DNA of 64,000 nucleotides. Origin: Semisulcospira habei (taxonomy: Eukaryota; Mollusca; Gastropoda; Semisulcospiridae). The stretch lies in the NCBI GenBank assembly GCA_036245525.1, contig BTPG01000006.1, positions 70,047,101 through 70,111,100 on the forward strand. Reading direction: 5' to 3'. Below are positions 25,713 through 37,798 of this stretch, one piece after another. Each line of letters begins with the position of its first letter. The stretch's first letter is position 1. The position numbers and the translations under genes are program-made. The notes under the pieces are model-generated. The model saw only the letters and a program-made list of their open reading frames with translations, was not told where the DNA came from and did no database searches.

Positions 25713-26414
25713 CGCTTCTCGTCAGTTTGCGTTAATGTCAAGGTCACTGGTAAAAAGCCTCTATGATCTCAAAATGGGATCACATACACAAAAATGCACG
25801 ATGATCTCAAAATGGGACCACATACACACACAGTACGGTTAAGTCTCTTTTGCCAAGAGAACTTGGGAGTCCACCAAAGAAAACTACAAGAAAAGACAAT
25901 TCACTGGCTAAAGGCCAGAAAGTCACTGTGACTTCCGTAGTCAAACAGTTCTCAGTGTGCTGCCTCAAAGGCAAACACACATCCAACGTCAAAACAGTCT
26001 GTAATATTTCGCAGTTCCGATTACCAGAAATTAATCACTATTTACGTAACACGGTATAAAACTAAATAAAAAATGTCTAAGTGCCACAGCACTTGTTAAA
26101 ACACATGCACAGAAATTCAAACGTTTCTGTTATTATTTCAAATTAAGTCCACACAACCTATACAAGGGCTCACACACCTAAGCACATAGGGACACACGCT
26201 ATTGTCCGTGGCTCGCGGATTGAATCATAGTCAAGATTAAAAAATAAAAAAAAACAAAAAAAAAAAAAACGTGTCATAGTTTTGAATGCTGCACGCTAAA
26301 CCAAGTAAACTGAAAGAGAATTGTCAGTATAAATGCTATGTACACAGCAAGGGCCGGTGCATCTTAGTTCTACCTAACACACTCACTGGGCCGAGCAGAC
26401 ACGGATTAATTTAA

Positions 26415-27720
<1,306 letters not shown>

Positions 27721-27865
27721 AAAATAGTAATGAAACTTCTTACATACATCATTTCACACATAAAAAAGATAAACGTCTCATCGCATCATTACATATAGAA
27801 ACAATACCACTCCACTAGCGCGCGCACAGTCCCTCTCTCTCTCTCTCTTACACACACACAAACTT

Positions 27866-27867
<2 letters not shown>

Positions 27868-27951
<84 letters not shown>
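27868..27951. repeat. (AG)n microsatellite
   Basis: About 42 AG units, preceded by a short CT run and CA repeats at 27831-27860. Confidence 0.95.
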
Positions 27952-27953
<2 letters not shown>

Positions 27954-27959
27954 CAATTA

Positions 27960-28640
27960 TGTCTTTCAGTACCTCGGAAGGAGACCTTCACAAGAGACGA
28001 AGCAGGCGCAGTCTTCCCGGCTTCCTGTGTGCCCAGACCCCGCCCGCTTCCCAGTTCGTCCGCTGCAACATCAGGAACTATTTTCATTCGTATCTCGGCG
28101 GGACGGGACCTCGTAAAAATCTCGTAATATGGATTATTTTGGAGCACGAGATTACTTTAGTGTCTACCCCCTTCCGAATGCAGCCACCGATGACTATGAA
28201 CAGTAGACTCAGTACTGACTGGGGGCTGGGTGCACCGAAAGGGGGTTAACTTCATAGACGGATGTCATCGGGAGGAAAACAGACTTTGAAATGGCTTTGG
28301 GGAGAAGAAGACAGGAAATCTCTCGTTCGTGAAGGGTAACATTGACGTGATAACAACTACGATGATCACATTCGACTGGCAGTGGTTGTTTCCCTGGAGG
28401 CCGTAAATGACCCACGGTCACAAACGGGTTGCCTCCCTTGGGTTATCCGTGGCCTTTGGTGGTCCTCAGTGACGTGCAATAGGCTGACCTGCTTATTTTT
28501 CATCATGGTTCAGTATTCCTTCGGGATGGCCGGCCTAACAGCCATTTTACATAGGGTCAGGAACACGGCACGACTCTCAACTGTTTGAGTGCGTGCAGCC
28601 TTCTGAGTCAAACAGCTATGGCGAGATTCGGCACTCGGTT
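27960..28640. other. no supported gene
   Basis: Short frames on both strands, none with a recognisable domain or exon-like borders. Confidence 0.4.
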
Positions 28641-28642
28641 AC

Positions 28643-28862
28643 TGATAACCCTTTTCCTGACAACGTATACATGGACATTTTGTTTCTGAAATCTGTGGTC
28701 ATTTAACGACTAAAAGCCACACCTGTCCGAAGAGCATGGGCATAAAGTGGTCCTAGCAATAGGCATAGACCCTCATGGGCCCCAGCAGTCGCGGGGGCTC
28801 ATCATGATCTATGCCTCTTGCAGTTAAATCGTGTTCACTTTTTCTCGGCAGTGAAGGGGTTA
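28643..28862. repeat. palindromic element, family B, long form
   Basis: Left end GATAACCCTTTTCCTGACA (TTAA mutated to ATAA), right end CAGTGAAGGGGTTAA. The hairpin at 28760-28828 has GCATAGACCCTCATGGGCCC and its complement. The layout matches 48675-48886. Confidence 0.7.
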
Positions 28863-29204
28863 AGTGCTAAAGCCCGATCATTTACACGTATTTCAATCAT
28901 CTGTATATATCACATCTCCGGGATACCAGATAGTGCCTAGCCTGATTAGCTTGACGTCAGTGAGATGCCCAACACATCTGACACCACACGCGAGAAACGT
29001 GCATTCAACTGGCCTGAAAATTTCAGAGGAGATGCGGACCAGACACATGACCGTTGCATCTTGAAAAATATGATATGTTTTCCAGATGTCCCACGCTACT
29101 GAGAAAGCAATTGTAAACGCTCTCTCTCGTTCTTTTTTTTTTTAATGTTTCATTTTTATTTATATTTTGTTTATTTTATTTATTATTAATTTTTATTTTT
29201 TGCT
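28863..29204. other. no supported feature
   Basis: AT-rich and without open frames of note; ends in T-rich DNA. Confidence 0.4.
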
Positions 29205-29318
29205 CTATCGTCTGATGTATAATTATATGTATAGAGTAGCAGGAAAGTTTGGAAGATAGGCATTCCTATGCCTACAACTTTTATCCTGAATAAAAACGTT
29301 TCATTATCGTCATCATCT
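29205..29318 (+). repeat. LINE 3' terminus
   Basis: AGAGTAGCAGGAAAGTTTGG, GGCATTCCTATGCC and TTATCCTGAATAAAAACG are followed by a short ATC tail. Reverse complement of the piece at 18280-18362. Confidence 0.6.
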
Positions 29319-29536
29319 CTCTGTACAATTTCAACAAGGAAACACACCACCGTCTCTCTCTCCAAACTCGACAAGGACACACACCGTAAAGAACAGGCAC
29401 ATTTTATTTGATTTTCTTCGTCAAAACACCAAAAACAGTCAAGAGTTCAAGAGTAAATGTTGGGCCAGATTCTGAACCTGAAAGACACAAATAACCCAAG
29501 ATATAGTAAAAACTGTTGCCGCTAGGGTTTCATGTG

Positions 29537-29703
29537 AAAGGAAAACAGAAAAGAGGTTGAAGAGCCTTTAAATTAGATACAAGGAACACGACGTTTCGGA
29601 TCTAAGATCCTTCTTCCGTGGAAGAAGGATCTTTGATCCGAAACGTCGTGTTCCTTGTATCTAATTTAAAGGGTTTTCAACCTCTTTTTTTCTGTTTTCC
29701 TTT
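29537..29703. repeat. long hairpin, about 80 bp arms (family J)
   Basis: Arms run from AAAGGAAAACAGAAAAGAGG to the matching CCTCTTTTTTTCTGTTTTCC and pair almost throughout, including ATACAAGGAACACGACGTTT. The centre is at TTCCGTGGAA. A single copy in the window, unlike the TTAA families. Confidence 0.85.
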
Positions 29704-29859
29704 AACCCAAGATAGTTCTGAGATCAAAAATACACATTCAGAATTTCTTATAAATGAAGAACACGAGCCTCTCTAAAAACTCTCACACTTCAGACTATCT
29801 GCTCTGCTAATTTTCGGAGGTTTTAAAGAGAACGCGTTCGATCCAGGCGCGAAGGATAG

Positions 29860-29942
29860 GCCGGCCATGATGGTTCAAGGCTAGTGCCTGACTAGCTAGG
29901 CGCTTACCTAATCAGGCACTACCCTTGAACCATCGTGCTTGA
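29860..29942. repeat. family A hairpin, diverged
   Basis: CATGATGGTTCAAGGCTAGT pairs with ACTACCCTTGAACCATCGTG. The centre is CTAGGCGCTTACC rather than GGCGCC. Confidence 0.7.
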
Positions 29943-30151
29943 AATCTCGGTGGTGAGCGATGGTCAGTAATCGTATGACCTACAGTTGCAGCTGAAGAGT
30001 AAGAGAGAAAAGTTGTTATGAACTGTATATATATCCTGCAGTTCGAATTTCACCAACCAAAAATCGTTGACACTGCCCATACGATGGCTCCGATAGTACA
30101 TTAACAGAAATTGGCTTTATTTATGTATTAAATTTATGTGCGACAAGTTGT

Positions 30152-30233
30152 GGATTGACCATGATAGCTCAAGAGTGGTGTTGGAATAGGCCAAGCTATT
30201 CCAACACCACCCTTGAACTATCATGGTTGAACT
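30152..30233. repeat. family A hairpin with deleted centre
   Basis: GACCATGATAGCTCAAGAGT and its complement flank only GGAATAGGCCAAGCTATTCC, so the GGCGCC centre is gone. A downstream GCAATGAGTTGCG may be the old border. Confidence 0.7.
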
Positions 30234-30680
30234 GACGCAGACCTCAAAGGAAGTCTAAAGAAATTTGCTAATTTCATCTTCAGGGTGCAATGAGTTGCGC
30301 AAACGAAATTTTTAAATACGTTTAATGAAAATAAAATTTAAGTGGTATGTCGTTTTCTGTCTGTAAAATGTTAACAAAACATTAAGTAGCATGTTAAGAA
30401 TACGGCTCTGGAACTCTTGACTCCTCACATACTGTTCAAAGCAAATGAAGCCTGACATTTCTTTCTATTTGTTTACACACTGCTAGTCCCAAAAATTACA
30501 AACTGTGAACAATTCATCACTTTGATCGTCAATGCTCTCTTTGTTAGCACGGATACTAGAGGTACACAAAATTAAACACACATACACTCGTATACTATAC
30601 AAGTCATAAAAATAGTAACCAATGAAAAAAGTGACAACACCAAACAAACAACAAATAATAAATTAAAAAGTTAACCTTCA

Positions 30681-30730
30681 TGTACATGCAGCCACCGGTA
30701 CTCTTATAGTACTGATGACTGCATGTAGGT
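30681..30730. repeat. small inverted repeat
   Basis: TACATGCAGCCACCGGTACT pairs imperfectly with AGTACTGATGACTGCATGTA. Confidence 0.5.
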
Positions 30731-30784
30731 GAGAGTTAAACAACACAACAAAATCAGTGTACAAAAATCACTGAAAGATGGATA

Positions 30785-30797
30785 TTTTTTTTTTTTT

Positions 30798-30828
<31 letters not shown>

Positions 30829-30830
30829 GC
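30785..30830. repeat. T run joined to G run
   Basis: About 22 T followed by about 20 G. Length is likely unstable and prone to sequencing error. Confidence 0.9.
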
Positions 30831-30924
30831 ACAACACAGCCCATGGCCGAAAAAAGATTTTATTTCTCTATTGTGTAAATCTATTAACAGCTGAGTTTTT
30901 ATCTAGAACTATTTCACTACTATC

Positions 30925-31137
30925 GTAAACCCTTTTAGCCCCAAGGTCCCATTTCTCAAATTTGGGAGATGTTGCCTAACGACTATGTACCAGTTGCAGG
31001 AGCTGGATTGACCATGATAATTCAACAGTAGTGCCAGATTAGCTTGGCGCCTTCAGGCGCCAAGCTAATCTGGCACTACTCTTGAATTATCATGGTCAAT
31101 CCAGCTCCTGCAATAGGGACTCCAGGCTAAATGGATT
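30925..31137. repeat. palindromic element, family A
   Basis: Borders GTAAACCCTTTTAGCCCC and AGGCTAAATGGATTACG, both with a changed TTAA. The near-perfect hairpin at 31009-31102 extends through GCAGGAGCTGGATTGACC. Confidence 0.8.
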
Positions 31138-31140
31138 ACG

Positions 31141-31290
31141 CTAACCCCTTAGCCCTTTCAGTTGTGTTTTGGCGTCTCGTTTTTGTGTGTCTGCGTTTTT
31201 TAAGCGCTTAGAACAACGGGACTAATGCTGGTCTACAGCGCTATATAAATGCTTTTACTATCACACTATTATTATTATTTATATTATGAT
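31141..31290 (+). repeat. LINE/SINE-like 3' tail
   Basis: AAGCGCTTAGAACAACGGGA, TACAGCGCTATATAAATGC and an ATT-rich end at 31266-31285, the form of L2-like and CORE-SINE tails. No body identified. Confidence 0.5.
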
Positions 31291-31469
31291 AGCAGAACAA
31301 AAAAAAAATCTGCCAGCCACTGCAGTTCAATACGCACTGCGAAAGAAAAAAAAACATTCTCGGCTATTGCCTGTAAAGCACAACAAATAACAAAAGTAAC
31401 AGCTATCTTACCGTCACTGAACAAAGCAAATTCGTGAACAAATTCAGAGTACAAAAAATGACTAGTCAT

Positions 31470-31640
31470 AGACGTTGTTCGGAAATCAGAAATAGGTCAA
31501 CATTGCACGTGTACCGACGAAAAAGTGGATTAAAAGCCCGGACAAACACGCGATATCGCGTGTTTGTCCGGGCTTTTAAGCCACTTTTATCGTCGAAACA
31601 CGCGCAAATTTGAGCTACTTCTGATTTCCGAGCAACGTCT
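31470..31640. repeat. long hairpin, about 85 bp arms (family H)
   Basis: AGACGTTGTTCGGAAATCAG pairs with CTGATTTCCGAGCAACGTCT at the ends. Inside, TTAAAAGCCCGGACAAACAC pairs with its complement, meeting at GCGATATCGC. A single copy here. Confidence 0.8.
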
Positions 31641-31897
31641 ATTCCGAGATACCGCAGAGCCTGTTCTGAGCAGCACGGCGCCCTCTAGCGAGAGGTCAAG
31701 AGAGACAACATGCGTCACCGGTCACATAAAATGATGGTCTCTAACGACAGGTGATCTCTCAAAAGGTAGGTCGCTCAAAACAAGATACACTGCATAAGCA
31801 ATCCAACCCAAAACGGTGACTGCAAAAAGTGCAATATGCCAAAAAATAACGAGCAAAGGACATCCCGAAACACGTTTCGAAAGACGAAGACAAAACA

Positions 31898-31960
31898 ACC
31901 CATTAAGCAAAGATCCACGGGCTGATGTCAGCCCTACAGCCTTTTGCTTACTGGGATTTT
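31898..31960. repeat. hairpin, family E-like
   Basis: AACCCATTAAGCAAAG and CTTTTGCTTACTGGG are the ends; the core is CGGGCTGATGTCAGCCCT. Shorter than the copy at 4853. Confidence 0.65.
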
Positions 31961-32281
31961 GTCTTGCTGAAGCGGCTTTCCTTGTTTGTGGATTATCAAA
32001 AAAATACACACTGTATAAGCATCACACGGCTGACTTGCTGCATGAAGAAAATTCAGCACTGGTCTGACTTGGCCGAAACCTGGCTAACTCTAAGCTTAGC
32101 TTCGTACTTAATGTACAAAAGAGTTTCCGGGCTCGAGTGAGCCAAAGTGACATTGCGTATGACTAAACCCGTGATTGCAACTTACAACATGGAAAAAACT
32201 CAGTAACTCTGTAAGTGACTAACTGGGGTCGTGTCTATAATTAAAATGACTTATTGCCACAGTTTAACAAAAGATCAACAC

Positions 32282-32388
32282 CAGGGCATCCTGGATCATA
32301 TCAGCACATCGAAGTGGTAATGGCCCTGCTTAAGCAGGGCCATTACTACTTCGATGAAGAAGTGCTGATCCTGTTTCGACAGGATGCA
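32282..32388. repeat. hairpin (family I)
   Basis: A perfect inner palindrome at 32312-32355 built on AATGGCCCTGCTTAAGCAGG. Outer arms ATCAGCACATCGAAG / CTTCGATGAAGAAGTGCTGAT extend it to about 100 bp. Confidence 0.7.
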
Positions 32389-32707
32389 CATCAACAACAA
32401 AAAAATCAAACAAAACAACTAAGAAACAAACACAAAAGCAAAGGAACGGACATAAAATGACTTCAGCGTGACAGAACACTGTATAAATGTCACTCTGAGC
32501 ATATTCAGAAAAAAAAAAAAATGGCAATCAAATTGTCATCACACAAAAACAGATAAGTAAATGCGAGACAGCTACATGACGGTTTATATACGTACAATTT
32601 CCATTGATGGCAAGCTTCAATTCTCGTCAACGAAGCTTTCATTCTCGTCCATTTTATGTGCGAGAACACTAAATGACTTTCAGGTGGTGTTCCGTAAATC
32701 GTATATA

Positions 32708-32768
32708 CCCAATTCGCAAAAGGCCATCGGGCCGACATCTGCCCGATGGCCTTTTGCGCATTGGAGTA
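32708..32768. repeat. hairpin, family E-like
   Basis: CCCAATTCGCAAAAGGCCAT pairs with ATGGCCTTTTGCGCATTGG around CGGGCCGACATCTGCCCG. Confidence 0.65.
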
Positions 32769-33106
32769 ACGAAAAGGTGTACAAAACCGTGACACATGTA
32801 GTGCATACAACTATTTACGCTACCTGCACGTACGTCAGAACTTGATTTGGTCAATCACCTTTTTTGTGGCTTGAAAAAACGTTGTCTCAGACACCTGCCG
32901 CCAGTTGCAGGAAAATTTTCTACGCCAGCAGCTGCCAAACAACAGTCCCTCTGCGCTGCAGCGAGACTTTTGCGTGGGGATAAAGAAAAGCTCCTAAAAA
33001 AGCCCTTCAATACCGACAGGTAATGGCAAGATTGAAACTTGGTTGCTATTCGACGCTGTTCTTTCAAGAACAGCAAAAAAAAAAAAAAAAAAAAAGTCAC
33101 CTGTCA

Positions 33107-33187
33107 TTAACTCATTAGATACGTGCCGCCTCCGGATACGCGGCTTTAAGCCGCATATCCTGAGGCGGCATGTCTCGAATGAGTTAA
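33107..33187. repeat. palindromic element, family C
   Basis: TTAA at 33107-33110 and 33184-33187. TTAACTCATTAGATACGTGC pairs with GCATGTCTCGAATGAGTTAA; core GCCGCCTCCGGATACGCGGC. Confidence 0.85.
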
Positions 33188-33578
33188 AAACCATCATTTA
33201 GGTGGCTTGCGACATCTAAATGGTCTTTCATGGCAGGTGGTCTGTAAGGGTGGTCGCTAAAACAGGTTTTGATGCACTATTTCCTTTTATTTTTCCCGAA
33301 CCAAGTATTCTTTGGGCAGTATGAGACAGCCTTCCTTCAAAAACGTGACATTCTTTGTATTTATTTTGCCCCGTTTTGAGTTGGTTAGTTATTGGGGTTT
33401 AGCGCCGAGCAGGCAACTAAGGCCATCTCACGGCAGTACCCCGTTTTGCACTGACTGTAATCCAGAATCTTCATTGTACAGAGTACTCCCCAAACGGGAC
33501 GCTCACCACAGGTACTTTCATTAAATTCTATAAAGGTGAATCGATCCTTTACATCGCTAATGACGAGATATGAAAAGA
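33188..33578. other. no supported gene
   Basis: A piece of the dispersed repeat GCCGAGCAGGCAACTAAGGC at 33402-33421; otherwise nothing recognised. Confidence 0.4.
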
Positions 33579-33646
33579 CATGTGTTGGTCTACGATTCTG
33601 TACCTAAAGGTACCAGGCCGCACGATCTAAAATCATAGAACATCAC
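33579..33646. repeat. hairpin, family F
   Basis: ACATGTGTTGGTCTACGATT pairs with AAATCATAGAACATCACTT. Second copy of the 2568 hairpin. Confidence 0.6.
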
Positions 33647-33784
33647 TTAATATATTTACATCGATCATGTGTCTAAATGCTGTAAAACTCTACACTAAAA
33701 CCTTTGGTTTGCTGTATGGATATTGCAGTCTTTGAAAAGCTGTCACACACTGTGGGACTCTTATGCATCTACATTACATAGTTA

Positions 33785-34826
33785 ATAATTACGGTATTTA
33801 TAATGCGCTTATCTTATAATAATTATAACTCTAAGCGCGCACGCTTTAGACAACGACTCACCTACCACAAATACATTACGACAGTCAGCTTGGGGTGGGG
33901 TGTGTGCTGATATAGTGCTAGAACTGCTGAAAGAGGTGAGTTTTGAGGGCGGACAGGAAGGAGAGAGTTCCTGACGGAGAGTGGGAGAGTGTTCCAGGTG
34001 GATGGACCGTAGACGGAGAAGGAACGGGGGACCGAAAGTGCCGAGTTTGGTGCGGGGCATGTGGAGGCGGAGAGGGTCGGAGGCGGAGCGGAGGGAGCGG
34101 GAAGGAGTGTAGGGGTGAAGCAAGTTGGAGAGATAGGCAGGAGCGTAGTTGTTCAGGGATTTGTAGCATAGACAGAATTTTGTATTGGATGCGTTGGGGG
34201 ATGGGGAGCCAGTGAAGGAGCTTGAGCAGGGGAGTGATGTGGTCGGATTATTTCTTTCCGAGGACGAGGCGGGCAGCATTGTTCTGGACAGAAAAGTACC
34301 CAACGGAGAAAGAAACACGCTTAGAAAAGACGGGTACAACACAATTTATTATTTTACACGCTTGGCAGTCAGCGTTTTGGTCTGGATTATTTATTGTTCT
34401 GGTCGCGCTGGAGAGTGAAAGTGGTGGAGTGAGGGAGGCCGGAAAGGAGAGAGTTGCAATAGTCGATGCGAGATAAGATGAGAGAGACAGCAAGTTTGGT
34501 GGCAGCTTCAGTGGCGAGGTATTTTCTGATCTGACTGATGCGACGGAGGTAGAAACAGCATGCCTGGGCCGTGGCGGAGACGAAGCTGGTCATGGAAAGA
34601 GAGGAATCGAGGATAACGCCGAGGTTCTTGGCCGAGTCAGAGAGGGAGATGGGGGTGCTGTCGAGTTGAAGGTGGAGGGAAGGAGGGAGCTGGGAAGGTT
34701 TCTGGCGAGTGCCTACGAGCATGGCTTCCGTTTTGTCGTCGTTCAGTTTAAGTTTGTTTGCCGTCATCCAGTTTTTCACGTCTTCGTAGCAGTCAGCCGT
34801 GCGAGTCATAGTTGACCCGCCTATAG
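33785..34826 (-). pseudogene. L2-like LINE, second family, copy 1 (3' part)
   Basis: Minus-strand frames 34387-34884 and 33809-34342 carry [50 protein letters not shown] and a C-terminal [11 protein letters not shown]. The 3' end ATTACGGTATTTATAATGCG is shared with the copies at 43328 and 49808. The RT catalytic core and endonuclease are absent, and about 100 bp of foreign-looking sequence sits near 34290-34400. It ends at the TTAA element at 34827. Confidence 0.8.
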
Positions 34827-35028
34827 TTAACCCATTTGGACCCAACGCCCTGCAGCAGGAGATGGATTGATCAAGATAATTCAAGGGTAGTGCCAGATGA
34901 GCTTGGCGCCTTCATTTGGCACTACCCTTGAATTATCATGATCAATCCATCTCCTACAACTGGTACATAGTCGTTAGACTACACCTCCCAAAATTGGGAA
35001 ATGTGGCCTTAAGGGTTATATGGGTTAA
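34827..35028. repeat. palindromic element, family A
   Basis: TTAA at 34827-34830 and 35025-35028. TTAACCCATTTGGACCC on the left; TATATGGGTTAA on the right. One arm of the hairpin lacks part of its centre (GGCGCCTTCATTTGGCAC). Confidence 0.8.
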
Positions 35029-35160
35029 GTAAGATTTTTATTTCAATCACCGCCGCCATACATTATTTAGGAAATAAACCTGATAATTTAAATTTGATAA
35101 TTTAACTGACGTCAGTTCATGTAACTAGGGGCCTGCAAGTGCAAACAATTGTATGAGGCA

Positions 35161-35276
35161 TTAAATCCCTCGACTGCTACTGAAATTACCGTTTGGCGGA
35201 AAAGACGTGTAGTTAGGTAGTGACATATGCGTTATTTCCGCCGACCGGTATCGTCAGTAACAGTCAAGGGGATATG
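35161..35276. repeat. palindromic element, family D-like
   Basis: TTAAATCCCTCGACTGCTAC on the left and TCAGTAACAGTCAAGGGGAT on the right are inverted repeats. The core TTTGGCGGAAA / TTTCCGCCGACC is diverged. Confidence 0.55.
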
Positions 35277-35583
35277 CCAGGGATAAGATCACCCGCACCG
35301 TCAACCTTAGACGCGTACTGTAGATGTAAATAGGGTTCATCCTGGCCAGAAAAGTTTATATTATATGCACTTGAGCCGCTGCATTTATAGGGGCTCACAA
35401 GAATCTACATCCCTTGTCAACAGAAGGGACTGTCCGAATTGCATTGCTATGCACTGTTCGAATATAGGGTTCATCTCGTATTGCAAAAACGAACATGGTG
35501 ACCAAGAATGAAGGCGAGCTTAACACGTGCAAGGCACATGACTAATATTGCCAAATTAACAAATTGTGGTACCTATACCCATT
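35277..35583. other. no supported gene
   Basis: A remnant of family B (GAGCCGCTGCATTTATAGGG, GGGGCTCACAAGAATCTACA) at 35371-35412; otherwise nothing recognised. Confidence 0.4.
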
Positions 35584-35637
35584 ATTGTGAAAAGAGATTT
35601 TCATTGTATTACAATGAAAATCTTGCTTTTCGCAAAA
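35584..35637. repeat. hairpin, family G
   Basis: GATTTTCATTGTATTACAAT followed by GAAAATC, with outer TTGTGAAAAG / CTTTTCGCAA. Nearly identical to 15307-15357. Confidence 0.7.
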
Positions 35638-35931
35638 AAACAACAACATACCTACTGTCATTGCCTTCACAGGCAGAACTATGCTTGTCTGCGATTTAAG
35701 GCGTCAGGTCCAAATCCACAGGCAAGCACAAACATGGTGATGTTAGCAAACACTGAAAATATCAAATAAATAAAAAGCAACTGTACAGCTTAATTTAGAA
35801 ATACACTCTTAATTAGATGCAAACTATCACATCAGACCTATACAGATACATACCTATAGATATAACTCATAAAACAATAACAAGACACTATCGATGTAAC
35901 TACCGTTAACTTGTTAACGAACTTTCTTTTT

Positions 35932-36144
35932 TTAACTCATTGTGCCCGAGGTAGAAAATAACCACATTTTGGAGTTGTCCTCCAAGGACTGCATTACAAT
36001 TCTGGTGGCAGATCGACCATGATAGTTCAAGGGTGGTGCCAGAATAGCTTGCCGCCTATAGGCGCCAAACTATTCTGGCACCACCCTTGAATGATCACGC
36101 TATGTCCATATCTTGTGGCCGTGTGTTGGGGCTGAATGAGTTAA
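35932..36144. repeat. palindromic element, family A
   Basis: TTAA at 35932-35935 and 36141-36144. Borders TTAACTCATTGTGCCCGAGG and GGGGCTGAATGAGTTAA. Hairpin at 36013-36097 with one mispaired base near its centre. Confidence 0.85.
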
Positions 36145-36316
36145 GGAAAAAATTAGCAATGGAAAAAAAGGTAACGGAAATGAAAGAATGAACAATTCAA
36201 CCCTTGAGCAACATAAAATAGTGTAGTACAAACAATAACAAATACATACACAGTCAAAACTCCCAACTCTCAAACACGTGATTGGTGAACACTACAACTC
36301 TATCAGCATTCGTTAC

Positions 36317-36396
36317 TTAACTCATTTGAGACGTGCCGCCTCAGGATACGTGTCATAAGCCGTGTCTCCGGAGGCGGCACGTTTCGAAAGAGCTAA
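36317..36396. repeat. palindromic element, family C, abutting a family D element
   Basis: TTAA at 36317-36320; the right border has become CTAA at 36393-36396. Core GTGCCGCCTCAGGATACGTG. The next element starts at the same CTAA. Confidence 0.8.
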
Positions 36397-36476
36397 CCCT
36401 GGCTGTTGGTAGTAGATTTTATTGTGACCACTCCTGCAGGAATCATCGCGACAAAATCAATACTGACAGCCACAGT
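36393..36476. repeat. palindromic element, family D
   Basis: CTAACCCTGGCTGTTGGTAG pairs with TACTGACAGCCACAG. Centre CTCCTGCAGGAATCATC as in the copy at 5438. The right TTAA is eroded. Confidence 0.7.
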
Positions 36477-36688
36477 GTGAAATGTTCTCAATTTGAAGCT
36501 AACAATCAACAAAGGCCAAAAATATGCGGTTCATAAAAACTTAGTATTGTACGTTTTTGATAATAATAATGATGCACACAAATAGTACTTTAAAGTCTAT
36601 TCACATGACAGCGCCGAGCACTTTGTGGAATACTGTATTAGGAAAAAATCAACGCTTAACCCCCTTGTGTATTCAGCCAGCAGTACTG

Positions 36689-36769
36689 TTAACTCATTGG
36701 AGACGAGCTGCATACAGATACGCGGCTATTCACCGCCTATCGGAATGCGGCACGTCTCCAATGAGTTAA
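36689..36769. repeat. palindromic element, family C, sharing a TTAA
   Basis: TTAA at 36689-36692 and 36766-36769. TTAACTCATTGGAGACGAGC pairs with GCACGTCTCCAATGAGTTAA. Confidence 0.85.
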
Positions 36770-36843
36770 GCTTTTGCATGTTGGTAGTGGTTTTTGCCAC
36801 AAATCATCACGACAAAAACTGCTACCGACATGCGAATGATTAA
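36766..36843. repeat. palindromic element, family D, sharing a TTAA
   Basis: Begins at the same TTAA (36766-36769) that ends the family C element, and ends at TTAA 36840-36843. GCATGTTGGTAGTGGTTTTT pairs with AAAACTGCTACCGACATGCG. Confidence 0.8.
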
Positions 36844-36939
36844 CAGTAAAGGTGGTTGCATGTTTCATGGGAATTAAGTAATAAGTATCAGTTGTGCCCT
36901 TGTACTGAGAAATTGGTTCCACATTCACCCAAAGTAGGA

Positions 36940-37035
36940 GACAGATCAGCCATGATAGTTCAAAGGTAGTTAGCCTGACACTACCTCTGAACTATAATAG
37001 TTGCTCCATCTCCCACAGTTGGCACACTGTCTTTA
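36940..37035. repeat. family A hairpin, diverged
   Basis: GGAGACAGATCAGCCATGAT and GTTGCTCCATCTCCC flank a shortened hairpin lacking the GGCGCC centre. Confidence 0.6.
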
Positions 37036-37682
37036 TAGACACCTCCCAAAGTTCAAAAAGTCAAGTTTTAAATTAGTTATGAAAGAAGATATAACTTACA
37101 TTTCAGAAATGTTGGACAATTACTGGTATGCGCCTGTAGGCAGCTGGAAAAAATTATCAACACGCTCCACTAATAATCAAAACAACAAACCATACGAAAA
37201 AACGAAAGTTATGGTAACTTCTGTCACTTTCTTTTAAAAAAGGAAGTTCATAAAAAGGAAGTCAGTGTTGATGGTGATAAATTTGACTATGCCTCAGCTG
37301 AAAATTAGACAAGTACAGGTCTACATTTTAACATCACACAAAGTTCTTTCTAAATGCACAGACATACAGATAAGTATCAAATTTAAAACATATACATATG
37401 AATAACATTTGTATCTTTCTTTGCATTTATATTTCATCGATGCTTTCATATCAGGACCAGAAAAGCGGTCCAGTGCAAACCTTATATATCCTTTTCTGGC
37501 AGTGATGGAAATGTCGCAACAAGTAAAAATGACAATCAGTAACAGACATAAACCTGGATGACTTCCTCAAGTTTGAGGATGTAAATGGGGCTGCCCTGAA
37601 GAAGCAACATGCACAGACTCTTACGAGCCACTGCAGCTGCAGGAGCTCACCAGAAAATCTTAGCTTTCTGGCAGCCAAACAA

Positions 37683-37798
37683 TTACCCCAGTATCAAAAC
37701 ATCTGCGGGCCCACAACAGCCGCAGTGGGCCCACGCACAGTTGTGCATGGGCCCACTGCAGCTGTCGTAGACCCAAGGACCATTGCTTACTGGGTTAA
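37683..37798. repeat. palindromic element, family E with TTAA-type border
   Basis: TTACCCCAGTA on the left and TACTGGGTTAA on the right. Core GGGCCCACAACAGCCGCAGT pairs with ACTGCAGCTGTCGTAGACCC around CCACGCACAGTTGTGCATGG. Confidence 0.75.

Larger units (their letters stand above)
31641..32707. other. no supported gene; two hairpins inside
   Basis: Frames on both strands lack recognisable domains. Family E-like inverted repeat at 31898-31960 (CCCATTAAGCAAAGATCC / CCTTTTGCTTACTGGG), and a separate hairpin at 32282-32388. Confidence 0.5.

Noticed and set aside
33809..34342. Independent 177-residue protein
   Set aside because: It is the C-terminal end of an L2-like RT in a shifted frame, matching copies at 43479 and 50436.
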